Positions 45,048 through 55,016 of a stretch of DNA of 64,000 nucleotides are shown piece after piece. The notes below the pieces were generated by a model, which saw only the letters and a list, made by a program, of their open reading frames with translations, did not search any database and was not told where the DNA came from. Every line of letters starts with the position of its first letter. Positions within the stretch are counted from its first letter, which is position 1. This DNA is from RYN-230 sp963834515. GTDB taxonomy: Bacteria; Actinomycetota; Actinomycetes; Streptosporangiales; Streptosporangiaceae. Where the stretch lies: contig CAWICB010000002.1 in NCBI GenBank assembly GCA_963834515.1, positions 744,001-808,000 on the forward strand. The letters are read 5' to 3'. The position numbers and the translations under genes are program-made.

Positions 45048-45812
45048 ATGGCACCGACCCTGATGACCCCGGACGGCCTGTCGGCCGGGCCGCGCCCCCG
45101 GCCGGGCGAGGCGCACGCGGGGTGGGCGCCGGAAACGGTGGTCTGGGTGTACGCGATCACCGACCGGCTCGGCCCGGGCCGGCTCGACGGCCTGACCGGG
45201 GTAGGCGGGGAACCGGTCCGGCCGGTCAGCGAGGCCGGCCTCACCGCGGTGGTCGGCACGGTCGCCGCGCAGGCCTTCGGTGAGCAGGCCCTGGCCAGCC
45301 TGCTGGGCGGGCTGGACAACATCGAGCGGGTCGGCCGCGCGCATCACCGGGTCATCGCGGGCACCGCGGCTGACGGTGGGCCGGTGCTGCCACTGCGGCT
45401 GGCCACCGTGCACCCCGATGACGACACGGTCCGGGCCCTGCTGGCCTGGCGCCGCGACGAGTTCGCCGGGATGCTGGACCGGTTCCGCGACACGGTCGAG
45501 TGGGGCGTGCAGATCTACGGTGCGGCCGGTCCGGCCGAGGCACTGCAGCGCGCCGAAGAACTGGCCGACGCGATCGATGCCGCGCTCAGCGACTTCGCCG
45601 TGGATTCCCGGCGGCAGCCGGCCGAGGACCCCCGGTTCATCGAGCGAGCCGAGTGGCTGGTGCTCAACAGCGCCTACCTGCTGCGCGCCGACCACGCCGC
45701 CGAGTTCACCGCGGTGGCGCACACGCTGACCGGGACGCGCGCCGGGGTGGTGCGGGCCGAGGTCAACGGCCCCTGGCCGCCGTACTCATTCGTGGACGGG
45801 CTGGAGGCCTGA
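45048..45812 (+). CDS. Gas vesicle protein GvpF/GvpL family, orphan
   Basis: A 254-residue GvpL/F protein. The N-terminal domain opens VVWVYAITDRLG, with GLTAVVGTV; the second half has AEWLVLNSAYLLRADHAAEFTAVAHTL and ends GPWPPYSFVDGL, a highly conserved family ending. In gas-vesicle gene clusters it is an accessory that helps GvpA assembly. No gvpA or other gvp gene is nearby, so either the cluster is elsewhere or this copy has another use. ATG 45048 follows GGAAGGAG. Confidence 0.9.
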   Translation: MAPTLMTPDGLSAGPRPRPGEAHAGWAPETVVWVYAITDRLGPGRLDGLTGVGGEPVRPVSEAGLTAVVGTVAAQAFGEQALASLLGGLDNIERVGRAHHRVIAGTAADGGPVLPLRLATVHPDDDTVRALLAWRRDEFAGMLDRFRDTVEWGVQIYGAAGPAEALQRAEELADAIDAALSDFAVDSRRQPAEDPRFIERAEWLVLNSAYLLRADHAAEFTAVAHTLTGTRAGVVRAEVNGPWPPYSFVDGLEA

Positions 45813-46126
45813 CCCCGGCGACCGTCCCGGCTCGCCGGGCGGCCTGATCCTGGACGCCAGCTAGCCGCGGGCGGAAACTCATCAAGCCGGGGAACGGGCA
45901 GGTCACAGGTGCCTTATGGGCGGCTGGACGGGCCCGCTCAAGGTGCTCAGGGCCCGCTGGCCATTACCCTGGCAGGGTCGGCGGCGCCGACCGCCGCCAG
46001 CCTCCCGGCACCGCCTTGAGGCCGGCCCAGCAGAATCTGGCCTGGCCATTCCCTGCTGGTATCTGGTTGTGTGTCGCTGTAAGCGCGTGGTAATGCGCTA
46101 TACAGGGAACGGCACGAGGGAGCGAG
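45813..46126. other. Intergenic region upstream of the double AAA+ gene
   Basis: About 310 bp with no recognisable gene. TATACA (46099-46104) about 23 bp before the next start is a plausible -10 element, but there is no good -35 at the right distance. AGCGC and GCGCT form a short dyad next to it. Confidence 0.35.
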
Positions 46127-48625
46127 ATGAGGCCTGACGACGGGTCACTGCCTGGCAGGCGAATGGCGCAGGAAGGGCTGGCGCGGGCCCGCCAGGCCGT
46201 CCGCACAGCGCCGCTGCCAGTCAAGATCCTGCTGGTCGTTGCGCTGCTGATCATCGTGGTGCTGGCCTTCAGCCTCGGCCCCCGGGTGCTCGACCTGCTC
46301 ATCCTGATCGGCATCGGGTACGGGCCGGTCGCCGTCTGGCGGGGCAGCACGTCGGTGCTCGCGTCGGTGTTCGTGGCCGCCTGGGGCCTGGTCGCGGTAC
46401 TCGTCGTGGCTGCGGTGGCCAACCGGCTCGGTTCCGGGATCGTGCCGCTGCTCCTGCTGCCTGCTGCGGCGGTGCCCGCCGCGCACCTCCGGGCGCTGAC
46501 CCGCAGGTACGTGCCGTGCCGGACGGTGGCCTGGATCATGCTCTGGGCGCTGCCGCCCGCGTTGCTGGCCTGGTGGCTGGCGGTCACCCAGCCAGCCATC
46601 AGTTATGGCATCGCCTGGGTGTTCGGGCTCGCCGTGCTGGGCTGGCGGCTCGGCAAGGCCCAGCAGGAGGCCCGGGCGCTGAGCCGCCAGCAGAGCCGGA
46701 CCAGCGCGCTGGCCGCTCCGTACCGGCCCGGCGGTGGCCCGGCGGTGGCCGCCCGGCCGTCGCGCCGTCCGGGCCCGGGCGGGCCCGCCCGGGCAGGCCA
46801 CCCCGGTGAGCCGCCCCGGGTGCTGCAAACCGCCGAGGGCGCGATGCGCTCAGCCGACGCGGGGGCGGCCCGGGACCGGGGCACGGTGGACCCACAGCAG
46901 CCGGAGATCACGCTGGCCCAGGCCCTGGCCGAGCTGGAGAACATGATCGGCCTGGAGTCGGTCAAGGAACAGATCCGGCAGATCACTGCGTCGGTCGAGG
47001 CGGCCCGCCGCCGGGAGCTGGCCGGGTACAAGGCCGAGAAGCCGATGCAGCACTTCGTCTTCCTCGGGCCGCCTGGCACCGGCAAGACCTCGGTGGCCCG
47101 GGTCATCGCGAAGATCTTCTACGCGTTCGGGCTGCTCGACACGCCGGTGGTGATCGAGGCGCAGCGTGCCGACCTGGTCGGCGAGTACCTCGGCGCCACC
47201 GCGATCAAGGCGAATGAGCTGGTGGACCGGGCCATCGGCGGTGTGCTGTTCATCGACGAGGCGTACAGCCTGATCAACGACAGCGAGGGCCAGGGTGACC
47301 GGTTCGGTCACGAGGCGGTCCAGGCGCTGCTCAAGCGGGCCGAGGACGACCGGACCGAGCTCATCATCATCCTGGCTGGCTATGAGAAGCAGATGGAGAC
47401 GTTCCTGGCCAGCAACCCCGGGCTGAACTCCCGGTTCGGCCTGCGGGTGAAATTCCCCACCTATACCCCCGCCGAGCTGATGGCCCTGGCCGAGCTGGAC
47501 CTGGAGCGGCGCGGGGAGATCCTCGACCCGGACGCCCGGCCCGCGCTGTGGCGGATGATGGAAGACATCGGCCGCCGCCGGCTGGCCGACGAGCTGGGCA
47601 ATGGGCGGTTCGTGCGCAGCCTGCTGGAGAAGGCTGGCCGGGCCCGTGACGTCCGGGTGATGGCCGGGGGCGGCGAGCCGACACCAGCGGAACTGGTCAC
47701 GCTGGAGGAGGCCGACCTGATCCAGGCCGGGGCAGAGCTGACCGCCCGGTTCCGTGGCTACACCGAGGCGCCCACGCTGGAGAACGCGCTGGCCGAACTG
47801 GACGAGCTGGTCGGGCTGGAGCCAGTCAAGCGGCAGGTGCATGAGATCGCCGCTCAGCTCCAGGTGGCCCGGCTGCGCGAGCGGCACAGCCTGTCCAGCC
47901 GCCCGCCCTCCCGGCACTTCGTGTTCACCGGGCCGCCGGGGACCGGCAAGACCACGGTGGCGCGCATCCTGGGCCGGATCTTCACCGCGCTCGGCCTGCT
48001 GGTCCGTCCGGAGGTGATCGAGGCGCACCGCGCCGACCTGGTCGGCGAGCATCTCGGCTCAACCGCGATCAAGACCGGCAAGCTGATCGACTCGGCGCTG
48101 GGCGGCGTGCTGTTCATCGACGAGGCGTACTCGCTGTACAACATGGGCTATTCCGGTGGCGACGCGTACGGCTCGGAAGCGGTGGCCACGCTGCTCAAGC
48201 GGGCCGAGGACGACCGTGACCGGCTGGTCATCGTACTGGCTGGGTACCCGGCCGACATGGACCGGTTCCTGCACAGCAACCCCGGGCTGGCCTCACGGTT
48301 CAGCACCCGGATCGGCTTCCCCAGCTACTCGCCGGACGAGCTGTGCCGGATCGCGGGCGTGATCGCGGAGCAGCACGGCGACACGTTCGAGCCGGAAGCC
48401 ATGCCGGTGCTCGCGGAGATCTTCACCGAGGCGGCCCGGCGGGGCCAGATCGATGAGCTGGGCAACGGCCGGTTCGCCCGGAGCCTGTTCGAGCGGGCCT
48501 GCGCGGCCCGCGACCTCCGGGTGGCCGACCTGGACGACGCGGCCACCCAGGCGGACCTCACCACGGTGTCCGCGGCTGACCTGCGCGGCGCATTCGGCGA
48601 GCTGGGCGGCCCGGCGGCCGGCTGA
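46127..48625 (+). CDS. Membrane-anchored tandem AAA+ ATPase (CbbX/SpoVK-like)
   Basis: An 832-residue protein. About four transmembrane helices fill residues 30-180 (for example ILLVVALLIIVVLAFSLG), followed by a basic linker and two CbbX/SpoVK-type AAA+ modules. Module 1 has Walker A FLGPPGTGKTSVA, Walker B GGVLFIDEAYSL and an arginine-finger region NPGLNSRF. Module 2 has FTGPPGTGKTTVA, GGVLFIDEAYSL and NPGLASRF. Both keep the GLE(S/P)VK lead-in and the ELGNGRF(V/A)RSL element of the sensor 2 side. EccA of type VII secretion has one related module, but no ESX genes are nearby. It is probably a remodelling ATPase at the membrane; its substrate is unknown. Confidence 0.8.
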   Translation: MRPDDGSLPGRRMAQEGLARARQAVRTAPLPVKILLVVALLIIVVLAFSLGPRVLDLLILIGIGYGPVAVWRGSTSVLASVFVAAWGLVAVLVVAAVANRLGSGIVPLLLLPAAAVPAAHLRALTRRYVPCRTVAWIMLWALPPALLAWWLAVTQPAISYGIAWVFGLAVLGWRLGKAQQEARALSRQQSRTSALAAPYRPGGGPAVAARPSRRPGPGGPARAGHPGEPPRVLQTAEGAMRSADAGAARDRGTVDPQQPEITLAQALAELENMIGLESVKEQIRQITASVEAARRRELAGYKAEKPMQHFVFLGPPGTGKTSVARVIAKIFYAFGLLDTPVVIEAQRADLVGEYLGATAIKANELVDRAIGGVLFIDEAYSLINDSEGQGDRFGHEAVQALLKRAEDDRTELIIILAGYEKQMETFLASNPGLNSRFGLRVKFPTYTPAELMALAELDLERRGEILDPDARPALWRMMEDIGRRRLADELGNGRFVRSLLEKAGRARDVRVMAGGGEPTPAELVTLEEADLIQAGAELTARFRGYTEAPTLENALAELDELVGLEPVKRQVHEIAAQLQVARLRERHSLSSRPPSRHFVFTGPPGTGKTTVARILGRIFTALGLLVRPEVIEAHRADLVGEHLGSTAIKTGKLIDSALGGVLFIDEAYSLYNMGYSGGDAYGSEAVATLLKRAEDDRDRLVIVLAGYPADMDRFLHSNPGLASRFSTRIGFPSYSPDELCRIAGVIAEQHGDTFEPEAMPVLAEIFTEAARRGQIDELGNGRFARSLFERACAARDLRVADLDDAATQADLTTVSAADLRGAFGELGGPAAG

Positions 48626-48632
48626 CCGGGAC

Positions 48633-50235
48633 TCAGACCGGGGCGAGCCGGCGGCAAGTCGAGCAGCGCCTCGATCAGGACGGCCGGTTCGCTGCCCGCA
48701 TCGCGGATCGTGTACATCAGCGTGTGCAGCACCGCATGCCGGTCCTCACCCAGGTCCAGCAGGCGCTGCGCGGCCTCCCACAGCTCGGGCGGGTCGCCGC
48801 GCCACAGCCGGTCGGCCAGGGCCAGATGCCGGTCGATGTGCAGCGGGCCGCTCGGCCGCCCGTTCGCGTCGTTGTGGTCGGCGGCCAGCAAGGTGCGCCG
48901 GTCGGACTGGGTGGCCGGGTCCAGGGCGGCCAGCTCGATGCCGCCGAACATGCCGCGCAGCACCGGGAAGGCGAACGCACGGCGGGGCAGCGCCTCGAGG
49001 TCACCATCCGGCAGCAGCCGGGCCACCAGCGAGGCATCCAGGCCGAATGCGGTCGGATCGCGGTAAACCCGGGCGAAGCTGGCCATCGAGTCGAACACCG
49101 CGTCCAGCGTCTCAGCGATCATGCTGGCGGCCACGCCCTGCCGCCGGCCGGCCCAGCGCACCCAGGCCGCCAGCACGTGCGGCATGGCGTGCTGCTCGGG
49201 CTGAAACAGCAGCACCTTGCGTGGCAGCCAGTCGAGCAGGTAGGTGGACACCTTGGCCGGGCTCATCCGGAGCGGCCGCCCGAAGTCCTGGTCGCAGCCG
49301 TAGTCGATGATGTGGTCCGCGCACCGGCTCGCCGCCTGGGTGTCGGACAGATCCTCCGCCTCGTCCGAGGCGAGGAACTCGGCCACCAGCATGGCCCGGC
49401 GGTCCCGGGTCCAGGCGTGCCGCCGCGCGGTCGCGCCGCCCCAGCCGGACCCGTGCCCGTCACCCCACGGGCCCGGGCCGCTGACCCGGGCGCCGGCCTG
49501 CCCGGCCCGGGCCGGGGGCAGCGTCCGGATCCGGGACCGGATGAAGGCGTGATACGACGCGAACGACTCGCTCGGCGGCGGGCCCTTGGCTGCCTCTGTG
49601 ACGGCCAGCGCGGTCTCCAGCAGCCGCCGCGCCTGCGGCGCCTCCACCTGGCTGAACGACACCCGGGCCGGCTGCCCGTCGGCTCCGGCGCTGGCCGCAC
49701 GGCAGCGGGCGAGCAGCTTGTCCACCTGGGAGGTCACCCAGCCGTCGCGGAGCATCCCGGCGGCGTTGTAATCCACCACCATGACCAGGGCGTGCGGGTC
49801 CTCGCCCGCGTAGCTGTACACGCAGACGACCTCGTCCCGGTCGCCGAACAAGTCGGAGTTCACGTAGCAGTCGCCCGCGGTGACCGCGCCAACGTGCTCG
49901 GCCCATGGCGGCCGGACCACGCCCCGCTCGATCAGGGCCAGCGCGGCCGCCTCGGCCTGCATAGCCTGCCGCGAGGTGCCCAGGCAGGCGATACCGGACA
50001 GCAGGGCCAGCGCGGCCGGGCTGCGCTGCTGCGCCGCGTAACCGACCAGGCCCTCGCCGACCAGTTCCTCGACGTCGCCCCGGGTGCTGCGCGGCGGGCG
50101 CTCGCCCCACCAGGTGCCCAGCAGCTCGCTGACCATGAGTTCCGCGTCCAGCGGACTGCGCACCGCCAGCAGTTCGCGGGCGGCGCGCAGCATCTCGGCA
50201 AAAAGCGCATTGGGTGGCGCCGGGCTGGGGATCAC
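48633..50235 (-). CDS. Large protein of unknown function, probable +1 shift at the 3' end
   Basis: I do not recognise this protein (about 533 residues). It has no signal peptide or membrane helix. Visible segments are LFAEMLRAARELLAVRSPLDAELMVSELLG, VCVYSYAGEDPHALVMVVDYNAAGML, a Cys-containing ADHIIDYGCDQDFGRPLRMSP, YLLDWLPRKVLLF and HVLAAWVRWAGRRQG. In the uncorrected frame it would run 300 bp into the convergent AAA+ gene. A +1 shift near 48650 gives a stop at 48633, just past that gene, and agrees with the other shifts. Start could be GTG 50235 or GTG 50310. It may be functionally linked to the AAA+ protein, but only adjacency supports that. Confidence 0.55.
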
Positions 50236-50310
50236 CGAGCGCGTCCCCTTCCCATGACCTGGGTGGCCCGGCCCGCCTGGGGGCTCTCGTCGTCGGCTTT
50301 GCGGGCTCAC

Positions 50311-50768
50311 ACGGACAGCTTTCCAGATTCTCGCGGCGCCGTGCCACGTCCGCGCCGGATGGTGGCCATGTTTCCGCGTGGGGCAGATATTACGGGCATC
50401 CAGCCGGGGCGGCGGCTGACATTCCGGTCATTTGCCAACCTGGCTGGCCACCGTGAGCTGGCCCCCGGGCCGGAGCGGATCACACCGGGAACCCGGCCGC
50501 AGACCCGGCCGCAGGGCATTGAGCTGGCCGGTCACGGCTTTCCAGCTGGCCAAGTCGGCCGGAAACGCTCGGCCGGCCGTTAAATCGCCTAGGATGTGGG
50601 AAGCTCGCCTGCGTGGCCACTGTGGGTGTCCGCGGTAGCGGCCGTGCGCATAGGCGTGGCGCAGCGCTTGTGCGGCCTGGCCACAGGTGTTGCCGCTAGC
50701 CTGCTTGTCTGCCGTGAGCAGGAAGGGAGCCGTTGCATGGCTCAAGCAACGGGACTGGAGTGCGGGCG
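50311..50768. other. Divergent intergenic region
   Basis: About 450 bp between the unknown protein and the PAS-GAF-phosphatase gene. No ORF with plausible codon use, no convincing hairpin and no RNA gene is seen. It probably contains both promoters. Confidence 0.5.
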
Positions 50769-52991
50769 ATGAGCACTGACACCTCCGTGCCTCAGCCCCG
50801 GGTGTCCGGGCTGGACGTCTCCGACTCGGCGCTGCTCGCCACTCTCCTTCGCGAGGCTCCCATCGGGTTCGCGTTCTTCGGGCCGGATCTTCGTTTCCGG
50901 CGGATCAACCAGACTCTGGCCCGGCTCGACGGCCTTGACCTGGAAGCCCATCTGGGGCTGCTGCCGTCCCAGGTCTGGCCAGGCTCGCTGGCCTCCCGGG
51001 CCGAGTCCGCCGTCCGGCATGTGCTGGCCGAGGGCCAGCCGCTGTACGAATCCAACCAGCCGGTCAGCCCGGCTGAGGCGAGTGCGGGCGGGGCCGCGGA
51101 ACCAGCGCCGCCGAGCCCGGCTAACGGCACCCAGCGCAGTGGCACCACCCGGCCGCCCGAGGACCGGCCCACCGACGACCGGCACTGGGCGTTCTCCTGG
51201 TTCCCCTCCCATGACCCGGAGGGCAACGTCGCGGGCGTCGCGCTGATCGCGGTGGACGTCACCGACCGGCAGAACTCCCAGGAAGCGGTGCGCCGCAGCG
51301 AAGAGCGGTACCGCTCCCTGGTGCAGGCGGGCGCACAGGTGGTCTGGGTGACCACTCCCACCGGGCACATCGCGGAGGACTCCCCGGAGTGGCGCTGGAT
51401 CACCGGCCAGAGCCTGGAAGAGTACCTGGGCAACGGCTGGCTGGACGCGATCCACCCGGAGGACCGGGAACGGGTGGAACGGGAATGGCGCGAATGCGTC
51501 CAGGCGGGCAAGGTTTTCGACAGCCGGTACCGGGTCCGCACCAAGACCGGCTCGTACCGGCACTACGACGTCCGGGCCGTGCCGATCGAGCGGGATGGCA
51601 AGATCATTGAGTGGGTGGGCGCCAGCACCGACGTCACCGGCCAGCGCGAGGCCGAGGAGATGCGCGGCCGGCTGACCGAGCAGCTGTCGGCCGCGGCGCT
51701 GCGCACCGCCCGGCTGCAGCAGGCCACCTCGATGCTCGCCGAAGCACTGACGGTGCTCCAGGTGGTCGAGGTGATTACCGAGGTGGGGCGTTCAGCTATC
51801 GGGGCTGAGCGGTCCGCGGTCGCGCTGCTGGACCGGGAGCGGCTCCGGCTGCGCACCATCAACCCGGGCGGGCTGCCGGACGTGCCCGGCACGCCAGCCG
51901 CTGACCTCCCGCTGGAGGCGCCCAGCGTGATGACGCTGGCCATCACCACCCGGCGGCCAGTCCTGGTGGAGAACCCGGAGTCGCTGCGGCGGCACTTCGA
52001 CGGGGTGCCGGACGTGGACCTGTTCCTGTCGCACAGCGACGAGCGGGCCTGGGTCGGGCTGCCGCTGCTGGCCGCGGGCGCACCGCTCGGCGCGCTGCGG
52101 TTCTCGTTCACCAAGCCGCGCCGGATCACCGAGGAGGAGCGGGTCTTCCTGGAGGCGCTGGCCGGCCAGTGCGCGCTGGCCCTGGAGCGGGCCTCGCTGT
52201 TCGAGCGGGAGCACACCACGGCGGAGACGCTGCAGCGCAGCCTGCTGCCGGACCGGCTGCCCAGCGTGCCCGGCATCGTCCTGGAGGCCCGCTATCTGCC
52301 GGTCACCCGGAACATGGAGATCGGCGGCGACTGGTACGACGCGTTCCGGCTGGCCGACGGCCGCCTGGCCGTGGCGGCCGGGGACGTGATGGGCAAGGGG
52401 CTGACCGCGGCGGCCGGCATGGGCCGGGTGCGGAACGCGCTGCGGGCGCTGGCCCTGACCGACCCGCGGCCCGCCGCGGTGCTGGCCGGCCTGGACCGGC
52501 TGTTCACCGCGACCGAACTGGACGAGCAGGTCACCACGGTGGCCTACCTGGTGGTCGACCCGGTCACCGGGGAAGGCCTGGCCGGTAACGCGGGCCACCT
52601 GCCGCCGCTGCTGCTGTCCAGGGACGCCCCGCCGCGGCTGGACACCACCGAGGCGGGCACCCCGCTCGGCTGGGCCTGCCCGCGGCAGCAGTACGTGTTC
52701 CGGCTGCCGCCCGGGACCACCGCGGTGCTGTACTCCGACGGGCTGGTGGAGAACCGCCGGCGCGGCCTGGACGCCGGGCTCGATGAGCTGGTGTCGGTCG
52801 CGGCCCAGGCCCGGCCGGGCATGGTCGAGGACCCGGGCCGGCTGCTGGAGTACCTGGTTGACCGGATGCTCACTGGTTACGAACAGGACGACGACGTGAC
52901 CGTCCTGGTACTGCACGTGCCCCGCCGCGACGGCCCCCCGGACCGGGGGGCGGGCGACGTCATTCCTGCGGCGCGGGAGGGGAACGGATGA
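50769..52991 (+). CDS. PAS-GAF-PP2C (SpoIIE-type) serine phosphatase
   Basis: A 740-residue signalling protein. Two PAS domains come first (residues about 20-160 and 175-300, the second with RSEERYRSLVQAGAQVVW and IHPEDRERVEREWRE), then a GAF domain (about 330-480), then a SpoIIE/PP2C phosphatase with EIGGDWYDAF, GDVMGKGLTAAAGMGRVRN, GHLPPLLL, YSDGLVE and DDDVTVLVL; all metal-binding aspartates are present. In actinomycetes such proteins dephosphorylate anti-sigma-factor antagonists in response to redox, light or ligand. No anti-sigma or STAS gene is adjacent. ATG 50769 is chosen (MSTDTSVP). Confidence 0.9.
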   Translation: MSTDTSVPQPRVSGLDVSDSALLATLLREAPIGFAFFGPDLRFRRINQTLARLDGLDLEAHLGLLPSQVWPGSLASRAESAVRHVLAEGQPLYESNQPVSPAEASAGGAAEPAPPSPANGTQRSGTTRPPEDRPTDDRHWAFSWFPSHDPEGNVAGVALIAVDVTDRQNSQEAVRRSEERYRSLVQAGAQVVWVTTPTGHIAEDSPEWRWITGQSLEEYLGNGWLDAIHPEDRERVEREWRECVQAGKVFDSRYRVRTKTGSYRHYDVRAVPIERDGKIIEWVGASTDVTGQREAEEMRGRLTEQLSAAALRTARLQQATSMLAEALTVLQVVEVITEVGRSAIGAERSAVALLDRERLRLRTINPGGLPDVPGTPAADLPLEAPSVMTLAITTRRPVLVENPESLRRHFDGVPDVDLFLSHSDERAWVGLPLLAAGAPLGALRFSFTKPRRITEEERVFLEALAGQCALALERASLFEREHTTAETLQRSLLPDRLPSVPGIVLEARYLPVTRNMEIGGDWYDAFRLADGRLAVAAGDVMGKGLTAAAGMGRVRNALRALALTDPRPAAVLAGLDRLFTATELDEQVTTVAYLVVDPVTGEGLAGNAGHLPPLLLSRDAPPRLDTTEAGTPLGWACPRQQYVFRLPPGTTAVLYSDGLVENRRRGLDAGLDELVSVAAQARPGMVEDPGRLLEYLVDRMLTGYEQDDDVTVLVLHVPRRDGPPDRGAGDVIPAAREGNG

Positions 52992-53244
52992 GAAGCGGAA
53001 GGGGAACGTATGAGAAATGGCAGCGCTGATGTGCCACGGTGCCGCGCAGCCGGCGCCGCAGCACTGCCGCCGGGCGCGGCGGCGGGTCGAGCCACCCGCC
53101 GACTCCGCCTAAGGTGGTGGTCGGGAGCCAGTCCGGTTATGGCCGCGGGGTACAGCGGCCCGGGTGCGGCTTCTGGCTTGGCCCCAGCAGCGGGGTGCAC
53201 GAGGTAGGGTCCATTTCCCGCTCACATACGCAGGAGAGGTGCCA

Positions 53245-53319
53245 GTGTCGCCTGCCAATCCGTGCAGTCAGGTGTCATCCGCGGCTCGGCAGGCCGCCGT
53301 CCAGCGAAGGAAGGGGTGA
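53245..53319 (+). CDS. Upstream small ORF overlapping the sigma factor start
   Basis: A 24-codon ORF starts at GTG 53245, eight bases after AGGAGAGG, and its TGA overlaps the GTG at 53316 (GTGA). The peptide begins MSPANPCSQVSSAARQ. It could couple translation of the sigma gene to its own. No homologue is recognised. Confidence 0.4.
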   Translation: MSPANPCSQVSSAARQAAVQRRKG

Positions 53320-54944
53320 CCGCGGTGGCAAGCGCTGCAGGCTCCGCAGCGCGGAGGCAGCCAAGGCCGGACGTTTCGCTCGTGGATCCGGACGGGACAG
53401 CTGTGGCGCAGGACGCTGCCCGGTCCGCGGAGCGCGCCGAAGGCTCCTCCTCGCGGCGTCGGGGCAAGAAGAAGAATTCCGGTGGGCGGCCCAAGCCGCG
53501 CGACGGGGCCGGCCAGCCCGGCGACAGCGCGGCGCCGGGCGGCCGGGGGGTGTCAGGCGTGGCGAGTGAGGATCCTGATCTAGCAGCGGTGGGTAACGAA
53601 ACGGTGGGCCTGGCAGAAGTGACCGATCTGGCCGATGTCGCCGACCTGGATGCCGAGGTCGGCCCGGGAGACGTAGACCTGGCCGACGACGGCCCGGACT
53701 CGGCGGAACTGGAAGATTTCGATGTCGCGGCCGTGGTCGAGGACCTGGAGGCCGAGGACGTCGAGGTCGAGGACGTCGAGGCCGATGTCGCGGACACCGA
53801 GGATGAGGCGCCCGAGGAACCGGCCGACGAAGACGAGGACGACGCGCTGACGCCGGACGGGCCCGCGGTGGCGGGTGCCACCGCCGTGCTGGCCGAGGCG
53901 GCGGGGCCGGATGCGCCGGCCGCCGCCGCGCCTGGCTCGGCCGCCCGGCAGCCGGGCACGGCCGAAGAAGAGGCCTTCGTCTACGGCGACGACGACGATG
54001 ATCTGCCGGCCGCGCAGGTGGCCTCGGCCGGGGCCACGGCCGACCCGGTCAAGGACTACCTGAAGCAGATCGGCAAGGTCCCGCTGCTCAACGCGGAGCA
54101 GGAAGTCGAGCTGGCCAAGCGGATCGAGGCGGGCCTGTTCGCCGAGGAGAAGCTGGCCGAGGGCCTGGACGGCCTCGAGCCGGCCGCCCGGCTGGACATG
54201 GAGTGGATCGCCGAGGACGGCCGCCGGGCCAAGAACCACCTGCTGGAGGCCAACCTGCGGCTGGTGGTGTCGCTGGCCAAGCGGTACACCGGCCGCGGCA
54301 TGCTGTTCCTGGACCTGATCCAGGAGGGCAACCTGGGCCTGATCCGCGCGGTGGAGAAGTTCGACTACACCAAGGGCTACAAGTTCTCCACGTACGCCAC
54401 CTGGTGGATCCGGCAGGCCATCACCCGGGCCATGGCCGACCAGGCCCGGACCATCCGGATCCCGGTGCACATGGTCGAGGTCATCAACAAGCTGGCCCGG
54501 GTGCAGCGCCAGATGCTGCAGGATCTCGGCCGTGAGCCCACCCCGGAGGAGCTGGCCGCGGAGCTGGACATGACCCCGGAGAAGGTCATCGAGGTGCAGA
54601 AGTACGGCCGTGAGCCGATCTCGCTGCACACCCCGCTCGGTGAGGACGGGGACAGCGAGTTCGGTGACCTGATCGAGGACTCCGAGGCTATCCAGCCCGG
54701 CGAGGCGGTCAGCTTCACCCTGCTCCAGGAGCAGTTGCACTCGGTGCTCGACACGCTGTCCGAGCGGGAGGCCGGCGTGGTCTCCATGCGGTTCGGCCTG
54801 ACCGACGGGCAGCCCAAGACGCTGGACGAGATCGGCAAGGTCTACGGGGTGACCCGGGAGCGGATCCGCCAGATCGAGTCGAAGACCATGTCCAAGCTGC
54901 GCCACCCGTCCCGGTCCCAGGTGCTCCGCGACTACCTGGACTGA
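53316..54944 (+). CDS. Primary RNA polymerase sigma factor (RpoD/HrdB/SigA)
   Basis: A 542-residue vegetative sigma factor. The first 240 residues are low complexity with a basic KKKNSGGR segment and a long acidic stretch (VEDLEAEDVEVEDVEADVADTED), as in actinobacterial HrdB. Regions 1.2 to 4 then follow: DPVKDYLKQIGKVPLL, the core 2.1-2.4 block with LFLDLIQEGNLGLIRAVEKFD and FSTYATWWIRQAITRA, region 3, and 4.2 GVTRERIRQIESKTMSKLRHP. An alternative GTG at 53325 has better spacing to GAAGG. A 19-bp terminator follows. Confidence 0.95.
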   Translation: MTAVASAAGSAARRQPRPDVSLVDPDGTAVAQDAARSAERAEGSSSRRRGKKKNSGGRPKPRDGAGQPGDSAAPGGRGVSGVASEDPDLAAVGNETVGLAEVTDLADVADLDAEVGPGDVDLADDGPDSAELEDFDVAAVVEDLEAEDVEVEDVEADVADTEDEAPEEPADEDEDDALTPDGPAVAGATAVLAEAAGPDAPAAAAPGSAARQPGTAEEEAFVYGDDDDDLPAAQVASAGATADPVKDYLKQIGKVPLLNAEQEVELAKRIEAGLFAEEKLAEGLDGLEPAARLDMEWIAEDGRRAKNHLLEANLRLVVSLAKRYTGRGMLFLDLIQEGNLGLIRAVEKFDYTKGYKFSTYATWWIRQAITRAMADQARTIRIPVHMVEVINKLARVQRQMLQDLGREPTPEELAAELDMTPEKVIEVQKYGREPISLHTPLGEDGDSEFGDLIEDSEAIQPGEAVSFTLLQEQLHSVLDTLSEREAGVVSMRFGLTDGQPKTLDEIGKVYGVTRERIRQIESKTMSKLRHPSRSQVLRDYLD

Positions 54945-54977
54945 GGTCAGGGACCTGGACTGCGGCCAGGCACAAAA

Positions 54978-55016
54978 CGGCCGGCGGCTGGCACACGGTG
55001 TGCCAGCCGCCGGCCG
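54978..55016 (+). terminator. Near-perfect 19-bp hairpin after the sigma gene
   Basis: CGGCCGGCGGCTGGCACAC pairs with its exact complement around a single central G, starting 34 bp after the sigma-factor stop. It is an unusually stable terminator candidate and can also end transcription of the convergent zinc-ribbon gene. Confidence 0.85.

Noticed and set aside
46127..48625. EccA of a type VII secretion system
   Set aside because: Two AAA+ modules plus membrane helices do not match EccA, and no esx, eccB-E or PE/PPE genes occur in the window.
48724..50583. 619-codon plus-strand ORF opposite the unknown protein
   Set aside because: Composition is typical of a reverse-frame shadow, there is no start site or family motif, and the minus strand has better coding character.
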